Source: Fratercula arctica | Taxonomy: Eukaryota; Chordata; Aves; Charadriiformes; Alcidae | DNA length: 64,000 nucleotides | Direction: 5' to 3' | NCBI GenBank assembly: GCA_947846985.1 | Contig: CANTUZ010000012.1 | Location: 25,010,135-25,074,134, forward strand | In this document: piece by piece, positions 26,180-38,075 of the stretch | Numbering within the stretch: position 1 is the first letter of the stretch | Layout: each line of letters begins with the position of its first letter | Translations under genes and position numbers: made by a program | Notes under the pieces: generated by a model | What the model was told of the DNA's origin: nothing | Databases searched by the model: none | Seen by the model: the letters and a program-made list of their open reading frames with translations, nothing else

Positions 26180-29049
26180 AAATCCTGGTCAGAATGCCAA
26201 AGACATTGTTCATCATTCAGCCTCTGACTATGCATCTCTGACAAACATCTAATATATATTAAATGTTTTAGGCACAAAGAAGCCATAATGCAAGAAAGAC
26301 TCTTAGTTCTTAATTTTCATGAGACACAGTATAATCTGCAAAGTACAAATTTTTTTTGACCAATAAAGCTATCCTGTTTCCACTCAGAATTGCAAAACTC
26401 CAACAAGACTTTGTAATAATAGATAGTGAATTTGTACTCATTCACTACACTTACAAGGATTTTTTGAACTATAGAAACTAATTCATCACCACCAGCTTTG
26501 TATGAAAAACTGCTGATCATTTGAGAAAAGCAGCCATGTTTTGTTGCTGAATGTCAAAATGGAATCAATTGATAACATGTACAAGCTTCGGATTCTTGTG
26601 CACTGTAAAATTTTGCAGAAACATATTTACTCATCAGTGTAAAGACATGTTTACAGATTTACACCTTGAGAAACAAGAAAGGAAGACAAATAACATTGGT
26701 TTACGTCCTCAATAGAGGAGAAAAGGGCAGTGAAAGAGGAAATAAAAAAAAAATCTTACTGGACTATACCAGGCAAGCAAGCATACTTTCTCCAATTCGG
26801 GACCCTTTTTCAATTTGCACAGTGAAACTTTCTTTCCATTTCTCTGAAATCTCCTGAAATGCGCTTTAGGAGCTAATCCCTTCACATTTGGTTTACTAAT
26901 CATAGGCCCAACCAAAGCAAGCATTCTTAAATGTGTGACCAACCCACTTTCTCATTTACTTGGTGTTTTCAACTACATGCATGCACAGCTACTGAAAGAG
27001 AAAAATTAGCTATGTTTACACACAACTAATACATACAAGTTTCCAAATAGAAAGAACGGAACATAGTTACATGCTTTTTCCTATAATCCACTTAAAGTGA
27101 TATTTCTCTACCTCTCCCTCAGTGTCTTGGCTCAACATAGTCCATCTGTATAGACAGAATTTTCTGAGTAAAGGGGTCTAGGGTTATTCTGCTCTTGATT
27201 CATTCATGATCAGCCTTTGTGCTTTGTGATTTCATCCAATAACCGAAGAGTAAATGCAAGGGAGACACGGTTGCCTATTTGTTTTAATTGTATTTCAAAG
27301 TTTTTCCTTTAAAGAGAAAGTCTGACATTCTCTTCTCCCTAGATATTTGGGGGTTTTTAGACTACACATTTTCCAATTCTTTTGATTATACAAGAGTATG
27401 AAGGACATGTATTTTCCATGGCATAGGGACAGTTGATGTCCAAACCTTAGCAAGTCAGTACTTGATGTGGCATGAATAAGAGTATCTAAGTGGAAGGAAT
27501 TTCGAGATTTAAATCTGAGTCAGAATTCAAATGAACCCAATGAACTGCAGGCAGAAGCCCAAACTGAAGCTTGAAACTACTCTCAAAGTCAACACCTGTT
27601 ATTTGAAGACACATTAAGCTCATTGAACAATTACAGATCAAAATGGAAAAGCAAGTAAAACAAAATTAGGTAATGGGAACAAACCAGAGGAATGTTCAAA
27701 AAGGGGAAAGGAAAATTGCAACATCTGTCAACAGCCTATATCTTGGATGTCTGTTAATGGTTTTATATTCAGTTATATGTTATTCAATTGTAATTACTAC
27801 AAAGTGTGAGCGTCTACATAGGTTGGATGAGCCACAGATACTAGAACTAAAGAATCTTAGGCTACTGCATAGTGTTCATCTGAAATATACATTACATTAA
27901 AATTAACACATTTCTGTGCTGTTGCCCTTTTCAGTGCTGCACAAAAGAAAGCACTGGAATTTTTTGCAGAAATTCCACTGAGTGTCAAGGGAAGGGAATC
28001 TTTCAAAATCCCTTGGTCCTTTTGAAACTCTCTGCCTGTAGTTTCAGAGTAACATGTTGTTTGAAAAAGACTGGAAGGTAATTTTCTAGAAAGTTGTAAT
28101 GAACTTTCACTAAGCCCTTCTCCCTTCCTTTTTCCTAATGGACTCTTACATACATCTGTCTTGAAGCAAAGTGGCTTGCACAAGTGTAAACGCACATGTA
28201 TACACGTAAGCTCTTGGCTACCTATATTTGTGCCAATTTGTTTTAGTGGCAGCACGCCCAGTCCAAAACTGTCTGCCCCATAGCTCCTCAAGAAAAATGT
28301 TATCATGGATTTTATTGAAGATGTTATGGCATTGCTCATGTCCTCTTTCCAGACAGCAATTCTGCTGTTTTCTCCCACATGGAGTTAGATTTCCGGGCAT
28401 GCACATATGCAAACCACCACCCCAGAAGTCAGACATGACTTTCATCTCTACTTGTATTCTCATAGGCCAAAAAAAAAGTCACAAACTTAGCCAAAAAGAA
28501 AAATAAAAGAAGAAAGAAATCCACATCCAGCAAGTACTGGATTTATGTGAATATTTTCAGAAGACACTTATATTATGCAGGTAATCCAATATAATCATAA
28601 ACAGCTGAATGAGATTCTGATCTTGACCCTCAGGTACCCAAAATAGGTGCTCGAATGCAAGCATTGGAAAGAAGGTGAAGAACAGAGGAGAGGGGAAAAG
28701 TGTTAAAAGTATTATAGGAATGGGGTAATGCTACCCTTATTTTTGATATTCAGGAGGAGTTTGTCATGACTACGGTAGCCCACTCCCTTTTTGCACTGAA
28801 TAATTCCCAGCATTTCTTTATCACCACATCTCAGATACACATATTGAAGACTTAACTTTCTGATCTTGCAAATGTGGGTAGAGAGAAGGAAGGAGAGAGC
28901 AAGAAATACCAGTAAGTTTCCCCTTCTCCTTGCCCTCACATTACTGAATGATACTTCTCTCTCTCTCCAAATACCTGAGGAATTCACTACCTCTGCAATA
29001 GAGGGAGGGGAAGACTGAAAGGACTCAAATGATGTGTATATGCATCGTA

Positions 29050-29117
29050 AGTTGGTTTTCTTTTGTTTTGGGTGGTGGGGTTTTTTGTGGGTTTTTTGTT
29101 AGTTTGGTTTTTTTTTA
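29050..29117. repeat. T/G-only low-complexity tract
   Basis: T runs broken by G (AAGTTGGTTTTCTTTTG, GGTGGTGGGGTTTTTTGTGG). The composition matches the tracts at 23.4 and 59.4 kb. Confidence 0.85.
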
Positions 29118-30467
29118 AATTTAACTTTAAAATATAAAATATATAAACGTATATTATATGTTTATTTATCAACTAGCAGGGGTGAAATTGCAGTTCCAGA
29201 GAAAAAAGTGACCAGGATTTGTCACTCGTCATTCTGTTATTGCCTTGTTTAATGGATTTTTACATATGTGAGAAGAATCTAGATCTTAGAAACCATTTGT
29301 CTTCAATTTCCTTCCAGTTTTTGCCTTAGGAGAGGTGAGGCAAATTGCTAAGTTTTTTAACAACTCTTTATTCTCCTTCCTCATTTCACTGTGTCTTACA
29401 TTACATTAGCAGTGCTGTGAACAGCATATGACAACAATACTGAGCTCTTATGCAAGACACTCAGACTAGACCCTCATATGCCAATTAAGCATGATCCACA
29501 TTTCACAACAAGAAAAATAAGTTCCAGAGACTTGAACAGACTGGTTATATCCTTTCTTTGGTCATATTATATTCTTCCGTCCATCCTATTCACTAATTTA
29601 TTTCTTCCTCAGTCTCATATTCTGTCTCCCATAGCCTTAAAGGACAGTATTTAGAACCTTAAACCAGTTTCAATCAATGGCATGAGGTCAGCCATCACAT
29701 TCATTGTACTGGCAAGATTAGAACATATTTATCCCAAGTCCGAGTGCATTGCCCTATTCAGACAGCTATGCTGCCTGCTAGTTATCAGGTTGAATTGAAA
29801 ACAAAAGTTATATTAAAAGACAGCAGGATCATTATTTCTCCTTTCTGCCCCCCTCCTCCAGTGCCTGAGGTCATTTTCCACAACAAAAATAAAAGCCCTT
29901 CTTGGAAGTGTTTTTGTGCTAAACAGCAGTGGTTAATTTCTTGCAACTAATTAGTTATTCAAGTGAAAGTATAATGATCCTCCAACATGATTGAAAGTGC
30001 TTCAACTGAGTTTCCTGCTAACAGCATACTTCTAGAAAAGACGCAATAAATCAGCAGGGTTATGGAAATCTTTAAACAAAGCAAGTCTACGACAGGAACC
30101 CATTAAAGATTTAGCCACGTAATATTTATGTACCTAACTGATGTGCTTTTAACTTAGCACTTTCAGCTATAGCTTTTTAGCACCTGGGTCATATTCACTA
30201 AGAATGAAATTCACCCTATCTGCTAAAAGCCAGCATAATGTCTCTGCATTAGGTGTTCGGAGTATACAGTTACCATAGGACCCAAGTGATAGAGCCTTTC
30301 CACTGACTGGAATTTCATCCAGATTTTTCTAAAGAAAAATACAAGCAGAACATCTTTAAGCAGCACAGAAATTTGAATCCGTGAGCCTCAAACTCCCCGG
30401 TGACCCTTAACAAGACAATCGTTAGGTACCTAAGCAAGAAAAGTTTTATAAAGCCAAGGAGGTTCTG

Positions 30468-30497
30468 TGATTCTGTGTGATTCTGTGAGATATTGAT
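30468..30497 (+). repeat. CR1-tail-like octamer remnant
   Basis: AGGTTCTGTGATTCTGTG then TGATTCTGTGAGA resembles the (ATTCTRTG)n terminus of CR1 elements in + orientation. The preceding sequence is not recognisable as CR1, so this is either a nearly complete truncation or coincidence. Confidence 0.35.
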
Positions 30498-30982
30498 GCA
30501 GAAACAAAACTATTCAGAACAGCCAATGTCACCTATGGTTGTTCAATTTATGATCTTTTGAATAAGAGTAGTTATTGAGATACAGCAGCAGATCTGTAGA
30601 GATTTTTAAAGAATGCATAAAATGACATCCACTTACTCCAAAAACAATATATTAAGTCATTGTAGGTTGGTTTAAATGTATTAGGTACTGCAGAAAAGCA
30701 AGATCCAGTTGTATAGAAATACATTTTGCTTATGTTTGAGTCTTCTGGATATTACAGATGTACAAATCTGATCCCCTTAAATTTCCAAAAGGAAGAGACC
30801 TTTCCCTTTCTTCCATCACATTAAACTATTTCTGCATGTGCGTTTACATGTATTTTTAAAACACACATCAGCATATGTGAAGCAACAGGAATGGTTAATA
30901 GTCTCCACTTCATTTGGCTATACATGCTTTCCCTTATCTCAATCACTCAGTTCATTGCCATTCTCCCAGTCTGTCTTCCCAT

Positions 30983-31042
30983 TTGCTGTGCTAAGTATTT
31001 CAACTGTGACACTAAAAAAAAAAAAAACAAGTAAGCAGAAAA
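30983..31042. repeat. contiguous copy of a split duplication (unit A+B)
   Basis: Unit A (TTGCTGTGCTAAGTATTTCA then ACTGTG, 30983-31008) runs straight into unit B (ACACTA, a long A run, CAAGTAAGCAGAAAA). The same two units occur about 0.9-1 kb downstream, separated by 155 bp of other sequence. No known repeat family is recognised. Confidence 0.75.
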
Positions 31043-31852
31043 AAAAAAAGTTTTAAGAGATAGAATTTGGATTCAAAAACCATTTTCAGTAAAGGTCCCA
31101 AACGCTGCTTTATTTCCTGGCCTACCCTTCCTTACTGCATCACATGGCTGTAAAAAGGGAAGCCTCACTGCTGTGAGGCTGGAAAAAGGAAACTTCAGGA
31201 AGAAGAGTAAGAACTGTAGTTTCCTGTGACTCTGGGAGGGCAGAGGAAGCAAGAGGGCTATAAGAAATTAGCAGGCAAAGGGGATTTAAGGACAGAAAAG
31301 GAGACCAAACATCACTCCCTCTTCCCAGTAAAATCATCTTTGCTCTCACTATAGGTTTTTTGGGCCAGTGACCACTTTCAACTCGCACTTTCTGTTGGAA
31401 AAATAAATTAGGAGACCAGTTTAATTTTGTCAATAGAAAGTTTAAAGTGGTCACTGGAGCACAAAGTACTTTTCAAAGGGCAGCTGAGCTCAAGAGGGAC
31501 AAGGAGGAGGATGTTGAGAACGCCACAAAAACACAGGCAGATTAAAAACATTAGGAGCGCATAATTTTTCAACAACAAACATAAGGTTTTAATAACAGTT
31601 CCTACAACCTTGTATCTATTTATTGACGGCTATTTTTCTTTAGAAGAATATATATTACTTAAAATTACCTTTGCCAGGGCATAAAATAAGTAGTTGGTGT
31701 GTGTTGGTCTTTATTAAAAAAAAAATAAATTAAAAAAAAATCAGAAAACAGTAAAAGAACTAGGCATTTGCTCCCTGACTACACAGCATTATGCTTTGCG
31801 TTTGTGCTGTAAATCATTGGATCCAGTACAAGTAACTGTACTGGAATGGGTT

Positions 31853-32064
31853 TTGCTATGCTAAGTATTTCAACTGTGTGCCCAGTCCTTCAAAGTCTGT
31901 GCTTATTCTGTGTTCAGAGATTTGTAGGGTTGAGTCAATAGCATATTTGTTTTGAATGGTTGTTCCTAGATAACAGTAACAAAAATCCAGAATTTGTTTA
32001 CATCATTTAACATGCCTAAAATCTTAGTTTGAGACACTAAAAAAAACAACAAGTAAGCAGAAAA
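31853..32064. repeat. interrupted copy of the split duplication (A, 155-bp spacer, B)
   Basis: Unit A recurs at 31853-31878 with a single mismatch over 26 bp. Unit B recurs at 32034-32064 with a shorter A run and CAACAAGTAAGCAG. The 155-bp spacer (31879-32033) is absent from the copy at 31.0 kb. Its ends do not form canonical GT-AG intron borders in phase with the junction, so a spliced-copy origin is not supported as it stands. Confidence 0.75.
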
Positions 32065-33024
32065 TCGCAATTCTTTAGCATGATCTCTGCTGTTGAAAAT
32101 GAGTTACAGCATCAAAAGGCAAAAAGAATGTTTTGCCAACTCTGGACCAAAAACTGTTTTGTTTTTAAACTGGAGCAATTACTGGCATAAAAAGATTTCA
32201 AGGAATTTCCTCTTCTCCCTGAAGATAGCCACGAGCCTTTCTACTACTCCAGAGTGCACATTGTAGTGATTGCAAGATAGGTATTTCTTGTGGGTCCTAC
32301 GCAGTAGCCTTTATCACACAGAATGTGTGATGGAGAGTCAAAACAAAGCAAATCAGACAACTCCATCAGTCCTATGAAAACGTTGTTCCCATTTGAGCAG
32401 TACCTTCAGCTCTAGTAGACAGATATTACATCAGCTGTTTAGCAAATGCCCCTCTACTATTTTCTTGACTCAAATTGATATTTTAAGAATAAGATTTCAC
32501 CAACATGTACACACAGACCTGTAGAGCATTCAACTTACTCTCAAATTGCATTTGTGGTCTAACTTCTGTAAAGTGTGGTGATATTTTTAGGAACAAAGAT
32601 GAAGCATAATCTCTCATCTGTTTCAAATTACACATGAAAAATACTGACTACGTTAGCAACAAATAGATTTTCATACAGAAATTTCACAAAGGAAAATATG
32701 CAAGACTGCCAAAATACAAATACAGTAAAAGAAATAATGCGAACAGGCAATGATTTACCCTCCTTACTTTTTCAGAATCACAGTTCTAGCTGAATGCTGT
32801 CTGCCTTTAGTTAGTATCCAGTACTTTGTAATAAACATAGTATTTGAAGAAATATACTTCTTTTCATATCGACATGCTACCTAGAAAGCTCCTGATACTT
32901 AACCTGGAAACAGACACAGAACCCAAAAAGGTGCCTCTTTTCCAGTGAAGATGTGATTTCCCCCCTAAGGGCCTGGGGCAGTGTGCTTCAAATGCTAATA
33001 GCTCGAGTTGTGTGCAATAGCCCT

Positions 33025-33235
33025 ATATTGTTTATATAGCACTTCACATGTTCAAAGCGCTATGAGATATCAGCCATCACTACACTTTTATGAGGCTGTA
33101 AGTATTACCCACTAAACCTTAGGGTTCAAATGACTTGCTCTTGATCAAAAGAAACTTTGTGCAGCAGGACCATAATTATTTGAATTTGGTAATTCTCACA
33201 GTCCATTCCTATGGTGACTCAGAAAGAAGAGGGGG
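33025..33235 (-). repeat. MIR/L2-like ancient retroposon relic
   Basis: The + strand shows, in order, TATAGCACTTCACATG, TTCAAAGCGCTATGAGA, TGAGGCTGTAAGTATTACCC, AAATGACTTGCTCTTGATC and GAATTTGGTAATTCTCACAG. This is the order of an inverted MIR-type sequence (GTTCAAAGCGCTTT, GTGAGGTAGGTAAGTATTA, AAGTGACTTGCCCAAGGTC, AACCCAGGAGTCCTGACTC, from memory). The match is patchy, as expected of a relic this old. The assignment to MIR rather than another tRNA-SINE or L2 relative is uncertain. Confidence 0.55.
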
Positions 33236-33394
33236 ATGGGATATTAAAGCCGGTTGCTACTGCACTCTGCTCTGGCACTGAGGTACAGACACATGGAGAA
33301 TCCCTAAGTTAACTTGACTTCAAACAGCACGTTTCCTGGTAACTTCTAAAAATAATTAAAAATCAAAAGCATAAATTAAACAAAATGTTTTAAA

Positions 33395-33820
33395 ATCGTA
33401 GAATAGTTTGGCTTGGAAAGGACCTTTAAAGGCCATCTAGTCCCAACCCCCCTGCAACGAGCAGGGACATCTTCACCTGGATCAAGTTGCTCAGAGCCCC
33501 GTCCAACCTGACCTTGAACGTTTCCAGGGACGGGGCATCTACCACCTCCCTGGGAAACCTGTTCCAGTGTTTCACCACTCTTACTGTAAAAAATTTCTTC
33601 CTTATAGCTAGTCTAAATCTACCCTCTCTAAGTTTAAAAACATTACCTCTTGTCTTATTGCAACAGGCCCTGCTAAAAAGTCTGTTCCCTTCTTTCCTGC
33701 AGGGCCCCTTTAAGTACTGGAACGCTGCTATAAGGTCTCCCTGGAGCCTTCTCTTCTCCAGGCTGAATAACCCAAACTCTCCCAGCCTGTCCTTGTAGGA
33801 GAGGTGCTCCATCCATCTGA
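33395..33820 (-). mobile_element. CR1 LINE 3' fragment
   Basis: Read on the minus strand, this is the CR1 ORF2 C-terminus and 3' UTR. The + strand left edge carries the reversed tail TCGTAGAATAGTTTGG and CCATCTAGTCCCAACC. The frame encodes [18 protein letters not shown] and VVKHWNRFPREVVDAPSLE without a stop for about 134 codons. The N-terminal codons of that frame (right edge) run into non-CR1 DNA near 33.82 kb. It is closely related to the shorter copy at 58.57 kb; by eye the two agree at most positions over their shared 230 bp. Confidence 0.93.
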
Positions 33821-36731
33821 AAAGCCCCAAACATGTTTTTATGAATATATGTATTTCATATAGTCACTGTGAAGAACCTAAAAGACAACACACAAACTGT
33901 ACTGAAATACTCCACAAATCCTAAAATGGGGATCCCCATTAATTCTGAAGTAGTTAGTTTGAGTGTTTTTTTTAAAAACCAAGACGATAAGTAGGTAAGT
34001 TAAGTAATCAGCCCATTTTCTGCAGGTAAAGAACTGCAATCTATTGTGTAACGCTTGAATACAGAAAGACTCAATAACTTTTACAAATATAGAATATTTT
34101 TACGCTCCATTTTTATACATACTTTCATTCTGTGAAAATTCAATTGTTATGCTGACATTTTTAAGTCTAGCCTCAAAATATCAAGTATCCATTCCCATAA
34201 AATAAACACAAAGACAAAGGCGATGTTGAAAAACAACCAATGAATCCACGGTCTTGGTACATATGACAACCAAATAAATGCTTGACATAAACACTAAAGA
34301 GGATACATCCTGAAGAATCTTCTCTGTATAGCTGAAAACACTTCATGTAAAAATAATCATACTGAGATTGAAGAAAGACAGAGAGAATAAGAAAACTCTT
34401 ATCCTCTGTCTTTCCATCCAGCACCCACCCTATCATACGAATATTGTCTTTCCCACATCTTACATTAACTCATACACAGTCTGGGTTTCCACACTTACCA
34501 TGTTTTCTAAGCACAGCTTCACAGTTACTGGCCTTAGAATCCTGCCTGCGGGATCACATGAGAAATAGATCATACTACTAAGACAAAAACGTAGACCTTT
34601 ACACACAATCCAGATTCATCAAATAAGAAAAGAATGCCCATTTAAGGCTATCACAGGGTGGAGGAGGGTAAGAAATTCCCTTCAAAGGCAGTAATGACTA
34701 CAGAGAATTACCAACAGAACCTCTTCTGGTTTTAGCTGAGTTGATCATGTTGCTTTTAATATTTACACCCTCTATCATACAACTTCCATTTGACATTTTT
34801 TGGGTACAGGCCACACAGAACTTTATGCCAGAGTGCATTTGCAATTTCTACTGTTTTCATTTACATTGCCCGAAAAGTTAAGTTACTGAAATATTTGCTA
34901 AAATATTAAATTTTAAGCAGAATGTCAGTAGGTGAGCATTACTTCATGGATATTAATGTAAAAAGCAGTTACCATACTTCATCTACTGATCTAAAGAACA
35001 GATGTTTGCATATGATTTATGGACACTGAAATATGTGCATAACTTCCATAAATAGTAATGTGTTCCAGTAACAAAGAGTGAAGAATTGTCATCCAAAAGG
35101 CTGGGAAACTGCAGTCAGTATTAGAATATATTCACCAATTTCTTGGCTTTAAATAAAGAGCAAAGCTTAAAAGTGCAGTGTGGGAATCCTTTATGTTGGA
35201 AAAGCTCTTACAATTTCAAACAGAACTAACAACATGAAGTACTAAATTGCAGAGTCAGGCTCAATAGCTCAGATACACAAGTCTGTTTAGAACACATAAA
35301 TACAACTATGACTTCTTAAATAAGAGTAACAATTTATATTGATTGAGGTACAATAAGTCTAAAGCAGTAAAAAAAAGCCAATAGTGCCTTGGGTATTTTT
35401 ACATTAAGGTTTGTTTTGTAAGTGTCTTTAATAATAAAATTTAACAAAATACTAATCACGTAAAATTCTAATGGGCAAAGGATAGTTTTGAACTCTGCCA
35501 TTAAATTATTTCTGGAAGTGCAATCAAGTAGTTGATTGAACTAATATCATTGCTGCTCCTCACATTTGTTCTGTTCCTAAATTAGCTTGGCTAATCAGCA
35601 TCTCACCTCATAGGCTCTGTTGTGGACATGTAATACTATCTGATGGGTTTAATTTCAAGAGCAGTCAATTTTTGGACAGCAGAATTACTGAAAAGCTTAG
35701 TCAAAGGCTAGACTCACGAAGTAGCATACTTGGAGATGTCCTAGTTTCTGGGCCACCAGAACTCTGATAGGACGCAATGAACTGCAGATTTCTCTGTGAC
35801 AGCTATGTGTGTAAAACAAGTTTTGATTTAGTTTTAAAAACAGTCTTGTGGTTATTTCACCTCAAAAAGTGTTTTCTGGTGTGCCAAGATTTCCCCCCCT
35901 CCCTTATTTCATGTGCAAGAACCAGGATGATTACACATAACTTTAGATTTCTTCATATTTTAACAGACAAAAAAGCAGCCTTGTAGAATGTAGAATTTAA
36001 ACAAGGCAATCACAATTTTCCCTCCTGTCTCAGGCTGGCATGCACTAGTGCTTCAAGATGTTATGCAGCTGCTACTTTTCTCCAGAGATGACCATACTAC
36101 TGCAAATGGCGAGATACTCCCTAAAACATCTTTCTTCCAGCAGAGATTTACAAAGATTTTTCCACAGAATGAAGGCAACATGAAAACATTGTGATTTTCT
36201 AGTTGGATTTCTTGAAAAATATTGGCCTTAGAAGTACTCTATTAGTTATTAGGAGCCAATGCCATACTCCAATGCACTGCAGAAACAACTGCAGTTAGTG
36301 TTTGTAGAACACAGTGAGAGTCTTAGATTACAATGAAGGTTATTGGATTCTGTTCTTAAAGTTTTTAGCGCCATGGAAGAAATGAACACTTTTCATTTTG
36401 TCAGAAAAAGAACTTCCTCCTGATAGCTGCACAGAGTTTTTACTTTCAGCATATAACTCTAAGTCATCCAAGAATAAATTGAATCTCTAATAACTACCGT
36501 CAGCTGGATTTAATTCTTTTTGGTGGAAGCACAACAGTGTCAATACTTACTGAGATTTAGTATTACTGCTAATTTATTGCAGGTAAAATGTCAATACAAC
36601 AGGAAAATTTGTCATTTGAGAAAGGTTTAATAAAAAAGATGAACACACAACACAAAAAATAGAAAAGGTGATAAGAACTGATAGCTGATCATTCTACTTC
36701 ACTTTTTTTTCTCCAGATGAGCGTCCAGGTG

Positions 36732-36810
36732 CCAGCTGGTGTAAACGCAGATGCCACTGACGTCAATGGAGCTGTGTCAGTTTACACTAGCTGAGAATCT
36801 GATCCCAAGT
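36732..36810. repeat. ancient palindromic interspersed repeat, copy 1
   Basis: A near-palindrome spans 36732-36795. The outer arms CAGCTGGTGTAAAC and GTTTACACTAGCTG pair with one wobble. The centre is CCACTGACGTCAATGG, which contains a perfect TGACGTCA (CRE/ATF site) at 36758-36765. The tail AGAATCTGATCCC follows. The whole resembles a dispersed amniote element I recall as CCAGCTGGTGTAAAT, then CATTGACTTCAATGG, then TTTACACCAGCTGAGGATCT. I cannot name the family. A frame starting at 36751 overlaps it and is not credible as a gene. Confidence 0.65.
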
Positions 36811-37513
36811 GTGTTAGTGCCATTTTTAGACACTGCCACTGGAATTCACTTTTGCAACAAAATTAAGAATACATCCACACATTGCATTTTTTTTTCCTGT
36901 CCCCAAGTGTATAACTGGAAGCCTATTGACAGACTGTGGGAGAGGGCAAGTGGGAGGTAGAAGTAGCCAACAACTGTATCCAAGAGATAACTTTTCAATA
37001 TGAGTATTAATACTATTGTTCTGTTGTCTTCCTTATATACAAATGAATATTTGCCTTCAAAAATTCTTAACTCCACCTTCCAGTAACAATTCATTGCCAG
37101 CAAAAGAAAAAAGATGCTGTAAACCATGCAGACTATCTACCACGTAAATATGCTAACATCTATTTTAATTAGTGTATAATCTGAATAGGCAATTTTAATG
37201 CATAATTAGGGAAATTATCTAAAATTATAAGACCCCCCCCCAAAACCTGAGATCTGTGTATTCCCCTAAGTGTTTGTTCCTAAGCGATCTCACTGTTGTA
37301 CAAACAATAAGATCGTTAGAAGTACTAAACCAGCTGTTTGAAGTAGCCTGCAAGCCAGACCTGTCTGACATCTATCATTTATATTTCATCATGTGGGGGA
37401 GGGAGAAGGAAGAAAGGAAGAGGTGGGACAATAAGCAGGGCAGAGTAGTACTTCACAGCTCCAGCCGCCATTTCTAAGTAGGGAGAGGGAGCTTTTATTA
37501 TTGTTTTACGTAA

Positions 37514-37552
37514 GGCAGCTGTTAGACATCAGTGTACTGTCTAACAGTTGCC
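37514..37552. repeat. 39-nt inverted repeat (15-bp stem, 9-nt loop)
   Basis: GGCAGCTGTTAGACA (37514-37528) and TGTCTAACAGTTGCC (37538-37552) are complementary at all 15 positions if one G:U wobble is allowed on the + strand. The loop is TCAGTGTAC. The stem is too short for a standard miRNA precursor, and the flanks do not extend it cleanly. No known small-RNA family is recognised. Confidence 0.75.
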
Positions 37553-38013
37553 AGTATTAACCAGTACAATGAATTGATTCAAGATATCAAGGTCAAAATG
37601 GAAAAGCTAACTAATTAGAACTGAAGATGCAGTTCACATAGCATTGAAGTAATTGTCTGTTTGTGCAGCTCAACACCCATATCTTCAATTTAGGTCACGC
37701 CATCAAGAGGAGGAAGAAGACTGAAGATGAGATGCTCTACTTCACACAGTTGCCCTCTGGAAGGACTGGCAAAGGCAGTCACTTAAATTAAGTACAGGTC
37801 ATCAGACAAGATATCTAATCTATTCCTAAGACAGGCAGCTCTAGCAGTCCAAATCCCTATGGCCTTTACAACGACACAACAAACTACTTCCTCATGTACC
37901 TCTGTCAATTCACGTTAGGCTCCAATTTTTTTAAAGCAATATTTCATGTACACCATGACCCTATTGCTCATAGCAAGGAAAGTGTTTTGGTTTATTTATG
38001 ACCTACTAACCTT

Positions 38014-38075
38014 AAAAAAAAACAAAAAAAAACCAAAAAAAAAGCCAAAAAAACCCACACACAACCAAAACCATC
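38014..38075. repeat. A/C-only low-complexity tract
   Basis: A runs of 7-9 with C or CC interruptions, grading into CACACACAACC. It lies 2.2 kb upstream of mir-181a-1. Confidence 0.88.

Larger units (their letters stand above)
20031..33024. other. intron-like or intergenic DNA without recognisable genes
   Basis: Holds the 18-bp tandem duplication, T/G tracts, the G-quadruplex-prone run at 24.27 kb, T39 at 26.1 kb and the split duplication at 31-32 kb. The longest frame (173 codons, 27857-28378, -) is unrecognised, and nothing in its composition marks it as coding. Confidence 0.6.

Noticed and set aside
27857..28378. 173-codon minus-strand frame, the longest outside CR1
   Set aside because: No family resemblance or conserved motif, no splice or promoter context. 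Only borderline by length; codon-conservation analysis would be needed to revive it.
29440..29550. Possible additional MIR-like relic
   Set aside because: Only a short A-rich stretch agrees with the expected order; not enough to call.
33426..33830. 134-codon minus-strand frame as a possible gene
   Set aside because: It is the C-terminal end of CR1 ORF2 with a few non-CR1 codons at its start.
37780..37900. Possible CR1 3' end (ATCAGACAAGATATCTAATC)
   Set aside because: Resembles the CR1 CATCTAGTCC region only over a few bases; flanks do not follow.
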